Positions 34,807 through 43,691 are shown, counted from the first letter of the stretch. The stretch is DNA of 64,000 nt from Nitrososphaerota archaeon (GCA_029785825.1 JAFLYY010000002.1:90011-154010), one strand, 5' to 3'. Translations and numbers: made by a program. The notes: generated by a model from the letters alone, not told the origin.

Positions 34807-35857
34807 TCACATACAAGTTCAGACTCTACCCGACTAGGACACAGGCGCGGTTGATGGGCGACACGATGGAAACCTGCAGGCGGCTCTATAACGACCTCCT
34901 CGACAACAGGATGCGGACGGGGGCCAAAGCATTCGAACAGAAGAGGGCGCTCACCGCTTTTCGCCAGGATAACAAGTTCCTATCAGCCGTTCATTCCCAG
35001 GTTCTACAGGACGTTGTCTTCCGACTCGACAAGGCATACAGCAGCTTCTTCACTGGCCGTGGAAGATACCCCAAGTTCAAACGGAAAGGCAGATATAACT
35101 CGTTCATGTATCCGCAGATCGGTGGGTTCAAGGTTGCTGGGGAAAAACTCAGACTTTCGAAGATTGGGCTCGTCAGGGCGAAATTCCATCGTCATCTTGA
35201 AGGCAGACCAAAGACCTGCACCATCGTCAGAGACATCGACCAGTGGTATGCCTGCATTTCCGCAGAGACTGAACCTGTCAAAGTTGAGTCACAAGCAGAC
35301 AAACCGGTTGGCGTAGACCTTGGCGTGATTATTCGAGAAAGAAGAAGGGTTCGAAGAACAGGGAGAAGGCCAAGGTCTTGCTCGCCAAGACTTGGAGGAA
35401 GGTCAGGAACCAGAGGCTGGACGCCGCGCACAAGGTTTCTACTGCTCTGGCGTCCGAATATTCGGTAATCATCTTCGAGGACCTGAAAATTATGAACATG
35501 GTGAAGAACCACAATCTGGCATCAGCAATAATGGATGCCTCTTGGGGCCAACTACGCCGACTGACTGCCTACAAGGCAGAAAGGCGTGGTGGACGAGTGA
35601 TACTCGTCAACCCAAGCGGGACATCGCAGAAATGCTCAGGATGCGGGATCATGGTTCCGAAAGGACTGGGTGAAAGGACACACTCGTGCCCGAGCTGCAA
35701 TCTCGTCCTTGACAGGGACGTGAATGCGGCACGTAACATACTGGCTGCGGGCCTGGAACAGGCCCATGTAGAGGGGCAACCTCTGCTTGTCCAACGAAGG
35801 CGGATAAGCAAGTTTGCCCCTGTGAAGCAAGAAGCCAATGCCTTCAGGCATTGGTAG
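34803..35857 (+). pseudogene. tnpB: TnpB nuclease, internally deleted and frameshifted
   Basis: The N-terminal part (ITYKFRLYPT to KPVGVDLGV) and the C-terminal part (from the SRKKKGSKNREKAK segment on) are in different frames, meeting near 35335. The stretch usually lying between GVDLG and SRKKKGSKN is missing, so sequence was deleted. RuvC residues remain: Asp in GVDLG, Glu in IIFEDLKI and Asp in DRDVNAA, as does the CSGCG/CPSC zinc finger. TnpB is an RNA-guided nuclease; this copy cannot make the whole protein. The right-end hairpin lies at its 3' end. Confidence 0.8.
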
Positions 35858-35881
35858 TTCACTTCGATACCTGGGCGCGAC

Positions 35882-38287
35882 CTACTTGGTATCTATAATC
35901 TTCCCCTCTGATTCCACGAACAACTTGTCTCTGGTACCCTTGGCAGTACTTAGCCGACGCTTGTCAGTAGACATGACCACACCCGAGAGGACGTCGGGGC
36001 GTGAGACCTTGTGGGCGTACCAATCGGTCAGACCCTTTGCGGCGACGGCAACATCGTTGGCAAACTTCTCAAATGACGTGTAGTGCCCATAGTAGTCCCG
36101 GGACCTGCCCCACTCGGTATCAGGCCTCTGGTAGTAATGCATGACATTGTCAGAGAGGAAGTAGGACTCCGGTATGCGGGACTTGAAGCAGCTGTTGCAG
36201 ATCGGGATATACCCCGTCAACCGCGGCTTGCTGTTTTGCCCGATCTCTAGACCGCTCGGTACATACTTACCCTCCTTCTCACTGTATGTGCTCTTCTCCT
36301 CAATTGTCCTGAACCATGGATCGCGAATAAGATCAACCGGGTCAATATCCTCTAAAATCGTGTTGCCAGTATACGCTTCGTTCTGGAGGTGGAAGTGGTC
36401 GATGAACTCCTTCGGCACCTGGCTCTGCTCCAACCCGAAGAATGCGCAGAACTGCAGCCAATCGTTGAAATCAAGGCTGACGACGCTCTTCCAGGTGTTC
36501 TTGTCGCATACCGGGCATTTAGTGGGGACGCTCGTGGTGCGGCCGACATCTACCTTGCGGTGCCAGTGCTCCCAACTTCTGTGCCCCGACTCCCTCGTGC
36601 AGAACAACTCCCTACCATCGTCTGCAGTCCACTTGTAGCCGCACAAGACGTGGTGGGGGACGTAATCGTAAAGCTTGCCAGTCTTTGTGAGGACAACCGT
36701 GAGCTGATCTTTGGACTCGCCTACAGGACCATGGTGTATGCCGACCACCGGGGTCTTTACTACAGTTGGTTCGGTGATCGCATGTTTCTCCTGCAATTCC
36801 TTGGCTGTAGTGGCGGGAGAGACGCTTTCGAAGTGCTTGCCTGCAATCCAAATTCCGCCGAAGTCTGGGTGTACCTTGACAGGATACTCGGAGTTCCTGT
36901 TCTCCAACGCCTTCGCCAGCAGCGCTTCAAGGTCCTGGGACCTTATGAAGTCGTTCCACCACTTGTAGACCCGGTCATGATTGGCCTTCCAGTCGTCCCA
37001 GAGGAGCTTCTCGATGGCACTAGCTATGTTTTCTCTCTGTTTGAACGCAACGACCTGTTCAACGTACTTGCGATCACCAAGTACTGTAGGAAGACTGATG
37101 GTGGCAGGCACTATGCTTTTGACCTGTTCCCCGTACTTCCTTATCAGGTACGAGCTGGCATCCCCAGAGCTGCTGAAGCTATCGCTATACTTACCAGTCT
37201 TCACCCTCTCCTTGACTTCTATCTGAGCTGACTTATCCTCAAGGGCCTTCAGAACCGTGGCAGTTGATGTTCCCTCAGGGATCTCTTTCTTTTGCTCGGC
37301 AGTCTGTATGTAATCAGCCACATGATACAGAAAGATCTGCAACCATGCGCCCAGAGCCGGCTCCTTTGCGAATATCGCCTGCAACGAGCCTCTCATGAAC
37401 ACCTTTTGCTCCCTCAATACCATGGCGCTTGCATTAGACGGGCGTCTCTCACCAAGAAGTATCTTGAACGGAAGCCAAACGTGCTTGAATTTATCGTCTA
37501 GATACATGCCAGGGTTCCTGTCACCGTGGGTGTTGTCAAGGTTGAGCCTCCTATCCCCGGCATCGAGTATGTACACAGTGTCCTTCCAGAGGAAGAACAA
37601 GAAGATGTTAGACTTCCACCCACGTTTCTTGTTCCTGACGAATGTCACCATTATCGACTGCGGAAGAGGATTCTTGGATGCCTTCAGGTATTCAACAAGT
37701 GCTTCAGGGTTATCGATCTCAAGTATCTGGTCGAAGACCTGAAAGCCGCCGGTGGCACTTGTCTTTATACTACCCATCTTCATAACATGGAATTGGTCAT
37801 ACCTGCCTGTCCCCACCTTTACCTTGACGGCGTCGTAAATGGCGTCTAGAACACCCTTCTTGTTGATAGGCTCCAGCCACTTCTTTACAACATCATAACC
37901 CTCGGCTCCAGAGGTTACCATTTCCAACAACTCGGCACGCTGCTCCTTACTCAGCTTGTTGAGCCCGGCTACAGGAACATAAATTGATTCTATTGAGAGG
38001 CTGCCCCTACTCAACGTCGCTATCACATTATTGACGAGGTATATCCCCCTGATCAGCGTCTGCCAGGGCTTATGCTCACTGAGCGCGACAACTTCCTCCA
38101 TCTCATCCTTAGCTATGAGTTCCGCCATCGAACCTTTGAACCAGTTCTTCCCCTTCCACTTCTCGTAAGCTTCAACATGGTACTGGTTCTGCAACTGATA
38201 TAGAGCAAAGAGGTCATCGACAGCCTTCATGATCTCGGGCGGCGCAAGTACGTACGCCTTCATATCAATCGGTTTGTCTTCAGGCAT
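35882..38287 (-). CDS. Large orphan protein, 801 residues
   Basis: The longest protein in the window, with no recognised family. It has no membrane segments. The C-terminal third carries CPVCDKNTWKS and CNSCFKSRIP, a possible split zinc site, plus LFCTRESGHRSWEHWHR with clustered Cys/His. The N-terminal half is helical and rich in aromatic residues; FLFFLWKDTVYILDAG in the middle looks like strands of a beta-rich domain. It starts the accessory region just after the IS element. Role unknown. Confidence 0.7.
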   Translation of the reverse strand: MPEDKPIDMKAYVLAPPEIMKAVDDLFALYQLQNQYHVEAYEKWKGKNWFKGSMAELIAKDEMEEVVALSEHKPWQTLIRGIYLVNNVIATLSRGSLSIESIYVPVAGLNKLSKEQRAELLEMVTSGAEGYDVVKKWLEPINKKGVLDAIYDAVKVKVGTGRYDQFHVMKMGSIKTSATGGFQVFDQILEIDNPEALVEYLKASKNPLPQSIMVTFVRNKKRGWKSNIFLFFLWKDTVYILDAGDRRLNLDNTHGDRNPGMYLDDKFKHVWLPFKILLGERRPSNASAMVLREQKVFMRGSLQAIFAKEPALGAWLQIFLYHVADYIQTAEQKKEIPEGTSTATVLKALEDKSAQIEVKERVKTGKYSDSFSSSGDASSYLIRKYGEQVKSIVPATISLPTVLGDRKYVEQVVAFKQRENIASAIEKLLWDDWKANHDRVYKWWNDFIRSQDLEALLAKALENRNSEYPVKVHPDFGGIWIAGKHFESVSPATTAKELQEKHAITEPTVVKTPVVGIHHGPVGESKDQLTVVLTKTGKLYDYVPHHVLCGYKWTADDGRELFCTRESGHRSWEHWHRKVDVGRTTSVPTKCPVCDKNTWKSVVSLDFNDWLQFCAFFGLEQSQVPKEFIDHFHLQNEAYTGNTILEDIDPVDLIRDPWFRTIEEKSTYSEKEGKYVPSGLEIGQNSKPRLTGYIPICNSCFKSRIPESYFLSDNVMHYYQRPDTEWGRSRDYYGHYTSFEKFANDVAVAAKGLTDWYAHKVSRPDVLSGVVMSTDKRRLSTAKGTRDKLFVESEGKIIDTK

Positions 38288-38386
38288 CTACCTCTCACAC
38301 CCAACCGAAGAGAGCACACAAACCCCCAAGCCTAGCCCGCATGAGAAAACCACCGTCACTTACCATCCTCCAACTGTTCAACGCAA

Positions 38387-38686
38387 TCAATGAGATCGCC
38401 CGAGGGGACCCCCAAACTGAAACCTCGTCGCCCAGACGATCAAGCCATCCAACTCATCCATATTGAAAGCATACGCATGCCCACCCTGCCCAACAGCTAC
38501 CATCAGACCCACTTTGACAAGAACAGCAACGGCCCGCTTTACTGACTTGTAGTCCAACTCTGTCGACTCAACAAGCATAGGAATCGTCTGGCTCATATTG
38601 CCGACAATAAGCACCTGATCGAGAACCCTTCCCAAAGAGCTGCGAAAGACCGTCTCGAGCGGCCCTGGATTGTCTCTAAGCTTCAA
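38387..38686 (-). CDS. Winged-helix regulator, copy A
   Basis: A 99-residue protein with NPGPLETVF, then SQTIPMLVESTELDYKSVKRAVAVLVKVGLM, a helix-turn-helix in which TELDYKSVKRAV is the recognition helix. It is clearly homologous to the 42884 gene (shared NPGPLE, VGNM-QTIPML and LDYKSV). It is divergent from the CopG-like gene at 38858, so it may control that promoter. Regulatory function is an inference from the fold. Confidence 0.65.
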   Translation of the reverse strand: MKLRDNPGPLETVFRSSLGRVLDQVLIVGNMSQTIPMLVESTELDYKSVKRAVAVLVKVGLMVAVGQGGHAYAFNMDELDGLIVWATRFQFGGPLGRSH

Positions 38687-38826
38687 CTATGACATAGACC
38701 ATACTGAGTATTTAACAAACTGGAAAAAACTCCAATATCTTGACATTATACCATCCCGCTAATCATGTTGCCCAAACATAGTAATGGATTGCATGCTGTA
38801 TAGCCATAGTGCTGTAATGCCGTAAT

Positions 38827-38840
38827 GCTTAAATAATAAA
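38827..38840 (+). promoter_or_regulatory. TATA box of the CopG-like gene, copy A
   Basis: GCTTAAATAATAAA is centred about 26 nt before the ATG at 38858, again leaderless. Confidence 0.55.
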
Positions 38841-38857
38841 ATCGTTCTATTATATCC

Positions 38858-39076
38858 ATGCAACGAAAAGTTGCAATCAGTAGCGACGGAAGCCATGATT
38901 CCAGGCCAGCGGACCTGAAGAAAGCGACGTTTCGGCTCCCACCCGCACTTCTGAAGGCAGTACAGCACTACGCCGTCGACCACGACATGAGCGACCAAAC
39001 GGTCTTCATAGAGGCCCTGAAAGCGTACCTACAACTGCCAACGAAAGACAAAGAGAACGGAGCAAAGAAGATATGA
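38858..39076 (+). CDS. Ribbon-helix-helix-like protein, copy A
   Basis: A 72-residue basic protein. KKATFRLPPALLKAVQHYAVDHDMSDQTVFIEALKAYL has the strand-helix-helix pattern of ribbon-helix-helix DNA-binding proteins such as CopG. It overlaps the next gene by 4 nt. A paralogue lies at 42033-42212 on the other strand. Confidence 0.65.
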   Translation: MQRKVAISSDGSHDSRPADLKKATFRLPPALLKAVQHYAVDHDMSDQTVFIEALKAYLQLPTKDKENGAKKI

Positions 39077-39309
39077 AGCAAGAGATGGAGACGCCAGTAG
39101 AACCGAAGACGGCAAAAGAGCGGCATTGCGAAAGTCCATACCACCGACACAGAACGGTAGCTATGGGAGCCGAGTTCGACGAGTGCGAGCAAGGTGGCGA
39201 ACATGTGTTCAAAGGAATCCCGCGGCAACTGATCGGCGACAAGATGCCCTATTACAACTGCGTGAAATGCAGCAAAGCCGCCGTGATCATGTACAGGTGC
39301 GTGAGATAG
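39073..39309 (+). CDS. Small zinc-binding protein, copy A
   Basis: A 78-residue protein with HCESPYHRHR, FDECEQGGEH and NCVKCSKAA, which together could hold zinc. It is closely similar along its length to the protein at 41779-42036. Both follow a ribbon-helix-helix gene with a 4-nt overlap, so the pair was duplicated as a unit. Function is unknown. Confidence 0.65.
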   Translation: MKQEMETPVEPKTAKERHCESPYHRHRTVAMGAEFDECEQGGEHVFKGIPRQLIGDKMPYYNCVKCSKAAVIMYRCVR

Positions 39310-39311
39310 AG

Positions 39312-39686
39312 ATGGAGACCAAACAACACGTCTCCGTCTCTCCCACGTCACTATTTGTAACAGAGAAGACAATGGACCTCATCTACACTGCCTACCAGGG
39401 ATACAGAACATCAATCGGTTTCATAGACCCTCGAACATGCCTCGCATACACCGTAGAATATATCCCTGACAACGAACCGGCATGGACCATATGTGACATC
39501 AGGGGGCAGAATGACCTCATCAGGATCCTAGCACACCTATCACGCAACGGGTGGACCCTCGAGCTGAAAGGCCTAAGAGAAGACCACACCTGGGAAAGGT
39601 TCGGATTCCCAAAACTCACCTACGACAAGAGACTGAAGATGATCAGCAAGATGCTCAAATCAGCCAAGGCAATAGAAGCCAGATAA
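39312..39686 (+). CDS. Orphan protein, 124 residues
   Basis: An alpha/beta protein beginning 2 nt after the previous gene. It ends in a basic helix. It has no visible counterpart in the mirrored copy. No family is recognised. Confidence 0.55.
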   Translation: METKQHVSVSPTSLFVTEKTMDLIYTAYQGYRTSIGFIDPRTCLAYTVEYIPDNEPAWTICDIRGQNDLIRILAHLSRNGWTLELKGLREDHTWERFGFPKLTYDKRLKMISKMLKSAKAIEAR

Positions 39687-39804
39687 GAAATCGGAAGCAA
39701 CTGCTTGCCCGGGAGTATAGAAATGATAGAGTGCTAAAACCACTTTGGACTCTGGGCAGTAATGTACGATGCTGCCAGAGAATAGTAACTGGCCGCATTC
39801 CGAT

Positions 39805-39849
39805 TTTCGACGTAACATTTTTTCTGGATACACGTTACGTCGAAAATTC
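39805..39849. terminator. Long perfect hairpin between convergent genes
   Basis: ATTTTCGACGTAAC at 39805-39818 and its exact complement at 39836-39849 enclose a 17-nt loop with six T residues. It lies between genes running toward each other, so a two-way terminator is possible. The 14-bp arms around a spacer would also suit a recombination site. Confidence 0.5.
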
Positions 39850-39925
39850 TATCAGTTGTTGGCTTGCACCTGGGGCAAAACCGCTCCTGCTGTAGCGCGC
39901 TGGCGGCACATTGTTTCCTGTGGTG

Positions 39926-40669
39926 TCACGCCAGCACATTGCGTATGTCTTCAAAGATCGCTCTTGTCTTCTCTGGGAGTGCAGCTAGTTCCTTACTTCG
40001 TCGCTCTGTTGCAACTGCTTTCCGCGGGTTGGCGAGAAGCTGCTCGAGTTCTTCAATGTTGTTGCGCATTTCTGTTGTCTGCTTTGTAATATATCGCGAC
40101 GCGTATCCGTAAAAGGCCCCTGATGCGTTAGATCGTTCTGTCATTGCCGTGGTGTACGCGGTTTTGTACAGTTGGTAATCTGGGTCATTGGATTCGTAGA
40201 GTCTGATCAGGTTATGCGCAATGTTCTGAATGTCGCTGTCCAGCAATATGCTTGTGTCCACATTTGCCATTATTGATTTCAGCACACGTTCTCGTATGTT
40301 GGTTGTGGGTTTTTGTTTGCCTGCCCTCTTGAAGTACGGGCTAGATTCGTCTGTAATGACCTTACTCCTGGCTCTGGCATATATCTCGTCGCGGGCTTTC
40401 CCTGCAGCCGCCAGTTTGTTTTCTGCATCGTGCATTGCTGTTTCCATGGCTGTGAACTTCTTGTCCTCTGTCATCATGCGGACTAGTTCGGCGTTGTGTG
40501 TGTCGACATTAGCGAGCTCTTCCCGGAGCGTTGCGATGCGCTGTCTGAGTATCACCAGTTCTGCTCGATCCGCGTTTGCGTTCGCGTGGTTACCACTGCG
40601 TCTGCTTTCTATGCCTGTGCTGATTGTGCCCCTATGGTATTCAGGGGCCTTGTCAGGCTCTTTCTTCAT
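39926..40669 (-). CDS. Coiled-coil orphan protein
   Basis: A 247-residue protein. Residues 35-75 form a heptad-rich coiled coil (ELVILRQRIATLREELANVD) and residues 200-247 are also helical. The middle is helical with a SPYFKRAGK loop. No enzyme motif is seen. It is the last gene of a five-gene minus-strand run (42212 to 39926). Confidence 0.6.
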   Translation of the reverse strand: MKKEPDKAPEYHRGTISTGIESRRSGNHANANADRAELVILRQRIATLREELANVDTHNAELVRMMTEDKKFTAMETAMHDAENKLAAAGKARDEIYARARSKVITDESSPYFKRAGKQKPTTNIRERVLKSIMANVDTSILLDSDIQNIAHNLIRLYESNDPDYQLYKTAYTTAMTERSNASGAFYGYASRYITKQTTEMRNNIEELEQLLANPRKAVATERRSKELAALPEKTRAIFEDIRNVLA

Positions 40670-40672
40670 CTT

Positions 40673-40933
40673 TCATACCTCCGGGGCTGGCTCCCAATTG
40701 CCAGCATGGTTGGTGCACATCCGCTCCAGTACTTTCTTGACAGTCATTGGCCCCGTAGGATGTCTTACGACAGCCCTGGCTACCCACTTCTGGCCGTCGA
40801 CTATCTCTTCTACGATCGCGACTTGCTTGTCGATCACCATCGGCACCAGCACATCCTTGACTCCTGCATTCCGGCACCCGTGGGTGCCGCAGCGCGCCTC
40901 TGCATCAGTTTGTTGTGTTTCGAATTCACTCAT
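40673..40933 (-). CDS. Small protein with Cys/His site
   Basis: An 86-residue protein. CGTHGC and CTNHAGNW frame a beta-rich middle, which suggests a metal-binding domain. It overlaps the preceding gene by 8 nt. Confidence 0.6.
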   Translation of the reverse strand: MSEFETQQTDAEARCGTHGCRNAGVKDVLVPMVIDKQVAIVEEIVDGQKWVARAVVRHPTGPMTVKKVLERMCTNHAGNWEPAPEV

Positions 40934-41225
40934 CTTTCACCAACTCCTCCAGACTGTCGAGCAACGCCTTTCCATCCTTCTTGAGGTGGAATGGCTCACG
41001 CCGAGTTACGAGAGAGCTGTACATCATTGCCGTAAACAATGACCCATGCTCTTGCGGTTTCTGGTCGTGGAAGACCTGCTCGGGATCCCCGCCATTCACG
41101 TCTTTCAGCACTTCCTTTACATCAGCCGCGTCCCATCCTGCACCACCTATGGTGATATTGTATTCGGAGCCGTCATACCTAAGGTCGTAGACTTGGGCTA
41201 TCTTTCCAGCTTCCTCTGGCGTCAT
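40926..41225 (-). CDS. Small orphan protein
   Basis: A 99-residue soluble protein with a strand region (YNITIGGAGWD) and a helical end. It touches the stop of the upstream gene. No family is recognised. Confidence 0.6.
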   Translation of the reverse strand: MTPEEAGKIAQVYDLRYDGSEYNITIGGAGWDAADVKEVLKDVNGGDPEQVFHDQKPQEHGSLFTAMMYSSLVTRREPFHLKKDGKALLDSLEELVKDE

Positions 41226-41782
41226 CAGTCCGTTACCTCCGTGTCCTCGTACTTCGACACACCGTGGAATACGCAGTACTGCTCTCCCTCGTAGTCACGT
41301 TCCGCGGTCTCTGGTCCCGTCGGTTTCCATTCTCCGGTCCATTTTTGGGCGAGGAAGACCGTTGTGGACACTATTGGTTTGAAGTTGGCATCCTTGTCGA
41401 CGCCGAGCGCTGCCCTGAATTCTTCAACAAGTCCTGCAGGAAGACAGAAGCCGCCAGCACGGCATTGAAGGCACCCAGATTGGAATAGTGCTAATGACTT
41501 TGTCCATTTGCCATAGTTGTTCTTGTAGTCTCTGACGTATTCTTTCATGAATGATTCTACTGTGTTGTCACCTATCGAGTACCCCCTTGAAAGTGACCCA
41601 GTGAGTGCTGTAGATACCGCTTTCTTGAGCTTCCGAGTCAACGTCGGTAACATCGATGCCCATATCATGTCAGGGTCGAACTTCCCGTGCTCGTAGGCGC
41701 CGAAGTTTAGTTCTCCTGTGAACTTTACCCCTCTGACGGTGACTTCTACATTCTTTGTCATTATGGTCTCGGGGGAGGTCAC
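41225..41782 (-). CDS. Orphan protein with a CxxC pair
   Basis: A 185-residue protein. The N-terminus is a beta hairpin (KNVEVTVRGVKFTGELNFG), the middle is helical, and FQSGCLQCRAGGFC is a possible metal site. It overlaps the upstream gene by 4 nt. No family is recognised. Confidence 0.6.
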   Translation of the reverse strand: MTSPETIMTKNVEVTVRGVKFTGELNFGAYEHGKFDPDMIWASMLPTLTRKLKKAVSTALTGSLSRGYSIGDNTVESFMKEYVRDYKNNYGKWTKSLALFQSGCLQCRAGGFCLPAGLVEEFRAALGVDKDANFKPIVSTTVFLAQKWTGEWKPTGPETAERDYEGEQYCVFHGVSKYEDTEVTD

Positions 41783-42036
41783 TTATTGACCCCCCTGGGG
41801 CACTTGTACAGTACTATTGCTGCTTTTCCACACTTCACACAGTTGTACCACGGTAGTATCTGCCCGACCAGCTTGTGGGTGTATCCGCCGAACATGTGCT
41901 CTCCGCCCTGCTCGCACTCATCGTATTCCCCGCCCCTCAGTATGCTGTTGTGTCTGTGATATGGGCTGTCGCACAGATCTTGTTTTGCCTTCGGCATCGT
42001 CTCCAGTTGCGTCACTACTATTGCCTTGTTCATCAC
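41779..42036 (-). CDS. Small zinc-binding protein, copy B
   Basis: An 85-residue paralogue of the 39073-39309 protein: CDSPYHRHNSIL, YDECEQGGEHMFGG and NCVKCGKAAIV match position by position. It overlaps the upstream gene by 4 nt, as in copy A. Confidence 0.65.
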   Translation of the reverse strand: MMNKAIVVTQLETMPKAKQDLCDSPYHRHNSILRGGEYDECEQGGEHMFGGYTHKLVGQILPWYNCVKCGKAAIVLYKCPRGVNK

Positions 42037-42212
42037 TTCTTCTCCTCCCTGGCCAGAAACTGTTCCAGTGCAGTCACGTATACGTCCTGATTGTCCATCT
42101 CATGGTCTACTGCATAATGCCCTACTTTCTTGAAGAGCGCTGTCGGCAGTCTCAATGACGTCCGCGTCAGCTCTTCGTCCCCTTCTTTCTTGCCATCGTT
42201 TTTGTTGGTCAT
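42033..42212 (-). CDS. Ribbon-helix-helix-like protein, copy B
   Basis: A 59-residue paralogue of 38858-39076 (TSLRLPTALFKKVGHYAVDHEMDNQDVYVTALEQFL). The ancestral start appears to be the ATG at 42247, whose first residues MQRQVA match MQRKVA of copy A, but that frame now closes after 12 codons. The in-frame ATG at 42212 is therefore used here. The TATA-like GCTTTTATATCC (42268-42279) still fits the old start. Confidence 0.6.
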   Translation of the reverse strand: MTNKNDGKKEGDEELTRTSLRLPTALFKKVGHYAVDHEMDNQDVYVTALEQFLAREEKK

Positions 42213-42340
42213 AGGTTTTTTCTTTTCCTTGCAACTTGTCGTTGCATATGTGCAATTAGCATTTTGGATATAAAAGCATATTGGCATTTTGGCATAATTT
42301 TGATAGGCATGTGCCTCAGAATATCGCTGCCAGGTGCCGC

Positions 42341-42772
42341 TCAGCTGTATGCTGCAAATGGTGCTTGTATCTGCGGAGGCTGCCCAGACACTTCCATGGC
42401 GGCATTTACCTCATCCCAGAGTTCTGTCTCTACTACATAAATGAACATGATCCCCTGCTCGTTAACCCAAGCCGAAAGGAAGCTCGTACAATCGCCGATA
42501 CGGTTATTCAGTTCCACGACTAGCTTCGCGGTCACATTCATCTTCCCGATAGCGTCTACGATCTTGTTTGTTACGACCCCATAGTCGACGTACAACATCT
42601 TTGCGTTGTCTGCCTTTGCCGCAGCGATGAACTCTTTGTACGTGCCATGAGACATGTTCCAGAACGCCGATGGCAGTCCGTGTGGGGGTGACCCATGGAA
42701 TATGTTGAGCCCGCTCCTGTTAGCCCACGCAATAAATTGGTCGACATCAATCTTCGGGACTGTATTTGTCAT
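42341..42772 (-). CDS. Orphan protein, 143 residues
   Basis: An alpha/beta protein with its own leaderless start: CATCTTTTATTG lies about 28 nt upstream of the ATG at 42772. It starts with KIDVDQFIAWANRSG and contains strand-helix repeats, but shows no known motif. It lies between the two parts of mirrored copy B. Confidence 0.55.
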   Translation of the reverse strand: MTNTVPKIDVDQFIAWANRSGLNIFHGSPPHGLPSAFWNMSHGTYKEFIAAAKADNAKMLYVDYGVVTNKIVDAIGKMNVTAKLVVELNNRIGDCTSFLSAWVNEQGIMFIYVVETELWDEVNAAMEVSGQPPQIQAPFAAYS

Positions 42773-42856
42773 GCAATCAATAATTACGCCTTTGGCAATA
42801 AAAGATGTGAGTGGTTCACCCAACGGGGGTGCTGTAATTGGAGTTTTCTCCAGGAC

Positions 42857-42867
42857 CGTTAAATATC
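42857..42867 (+). promoter_or_regulatory. TATA box of the right cluster
   Basis: CGTTAAATATC is centred about 24 nt before the GTG at 42884 and is the only good promoter seen for the following run of about 15 overlapping genes. Confidence 0.55.
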
Positions 42868-42883
42868 TAGTTTGTTATGGTTT

Positions 42884-43204
42884 GTGTTGAAATACAGAAC
42901 AAACCCAGGTCCGTTGGAGTCAATCTTCCATAACTCGGAAGCACGGGTCCTAGACCGGGGGTTCACCGTAGGCAATATGGTGCAGACAATCCCGATGTTA
43001 GCGGAGTCGACGGGGCTAGACTACAAGTCAGTCCAGCACGCCGTCGGGGGGCTCGTAAGGCTCCAGCTGATGCAAAAAAGCGAGATCGCAAAGGGTACCC
43101 AGACGTACACGTTCGACACTACTAAGCTCCGGGGGCTCGCGAAGTGGGTGATAAATTGGAGCTGGGGGTTCACTGCGCCAAGTCTGGGAGAGGAAGAAAC
43201 ATGA
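42884..43204 (+). CDS. Winged-helix regulator, copy B
   Basis: A 106-residue paralogue of 38387-38686 starting with GTG: NPGPLESIF, VGNMVQTIPMLAESTGLDYKSVQHAVGGLV. The helix-turn-helix is intact. As the first gene of the right cluster it may control it. Its end overlaps the next start by 4 nt. Confidence 0.65.
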   Translation: MLKYRTNPGPLESIFHNSEARVLDRGFTVGNMVQTIPMLAESTGLDYKSVQHAVGGLVRLQLMQKSEIAKGTQTYTFDTTKLRGLAKWVINWSWGFTAPSLGEEET

Positions 43205-43506
43205 TGCCGGCCACAGGGACGAGCAGGCTTCTGAAGGAGATTGAAGCCCTGAAGATGGAGTATCAACTAATCGATACAGACTTCAAAACCAACCCCTTCA
43301 TCTCAAAGAAAGATGTCCTTGCCCTCGTCGCAGCATCAGAGCGGAGGACGCAAGAAGCGGTCAAACTCTTGGAGGATGCCGAACTCAGCGTGATTGCCCT
43401 CGAAAAGTTGGCTGGAAAGTCTGACAAGGACGGGGATTCAGTCGCCAACAAGAACATCCTCGAAGCGTTAGCCCTGCTCAACCCCAAGGAGTATGAAGCG
43501 GAATGA
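43201..43506 (+). CDS. Small helical orphan protein
   Basis: A 101-residue protein made of charged helices with coiled-coil character. It overlaps both neighbours by 4 nt as ATGA. No family is recognised. Confidence 0.6.
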   Translation: MMPATGTSRLLKEIEALKMEYQLIDTDFKTNPFISKKDVLALVAASERRTQEAVKLLEDAELSVIALEKLAGKSDKDGDSVANKNILEALALLNPKEYEAE

Positions 43507-43691
43507 CAGCGACGATGAAAATCAAGATGTTGTTCGACATAATCCTTCATGGGGGGTATGGCTTCGAGTGCGGAGGTTACTATAAGGAGACGCGGTATCA
43601 CAAGAACTTCGGAACCCACTTTATCGAGAGGGAAGACGCGCACAAACTGACCTGTGGCGCAAGGCTGGCAAGTAAGATGGGTTTCCCATGA
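43503..43691 (+). CDS. Small cysteine-containing protein
   Basis: A 62-residue protein with GYGFECGGYYKETRYHKN and KLTCGARL. The Cys/His pattern suggests a small metal site. It overlaps both neighbours by 4 nt. Confidence 0.55.
   Translation: MTATMKIKMLFDIILHGGYGFECGGYYKETRYHKNFGTHFIEREDAHKLTCGARLASKMGFP

Larger units (their letters stand above)
34336..35862 (+). mobile_element. IS200/IS605-family insertion sequence
   Basis: An element with a hairpin at each end: the left one pairs CCCACG at 34342-34347 with CGTGGG at 34356-34361 around a TTTA loop, the right one pairs CCAATGCC at 35835-35842 with GGCATTGG at 35847-35854 around TTCA. Such subterminal hairpins are the recognition structures of Y1 transposases, and the element end TAGTTCAC is typical. 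It carries intact tnpA and broken tnpB. The exact cleavage sites are not determined. Confidence 0.8.
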
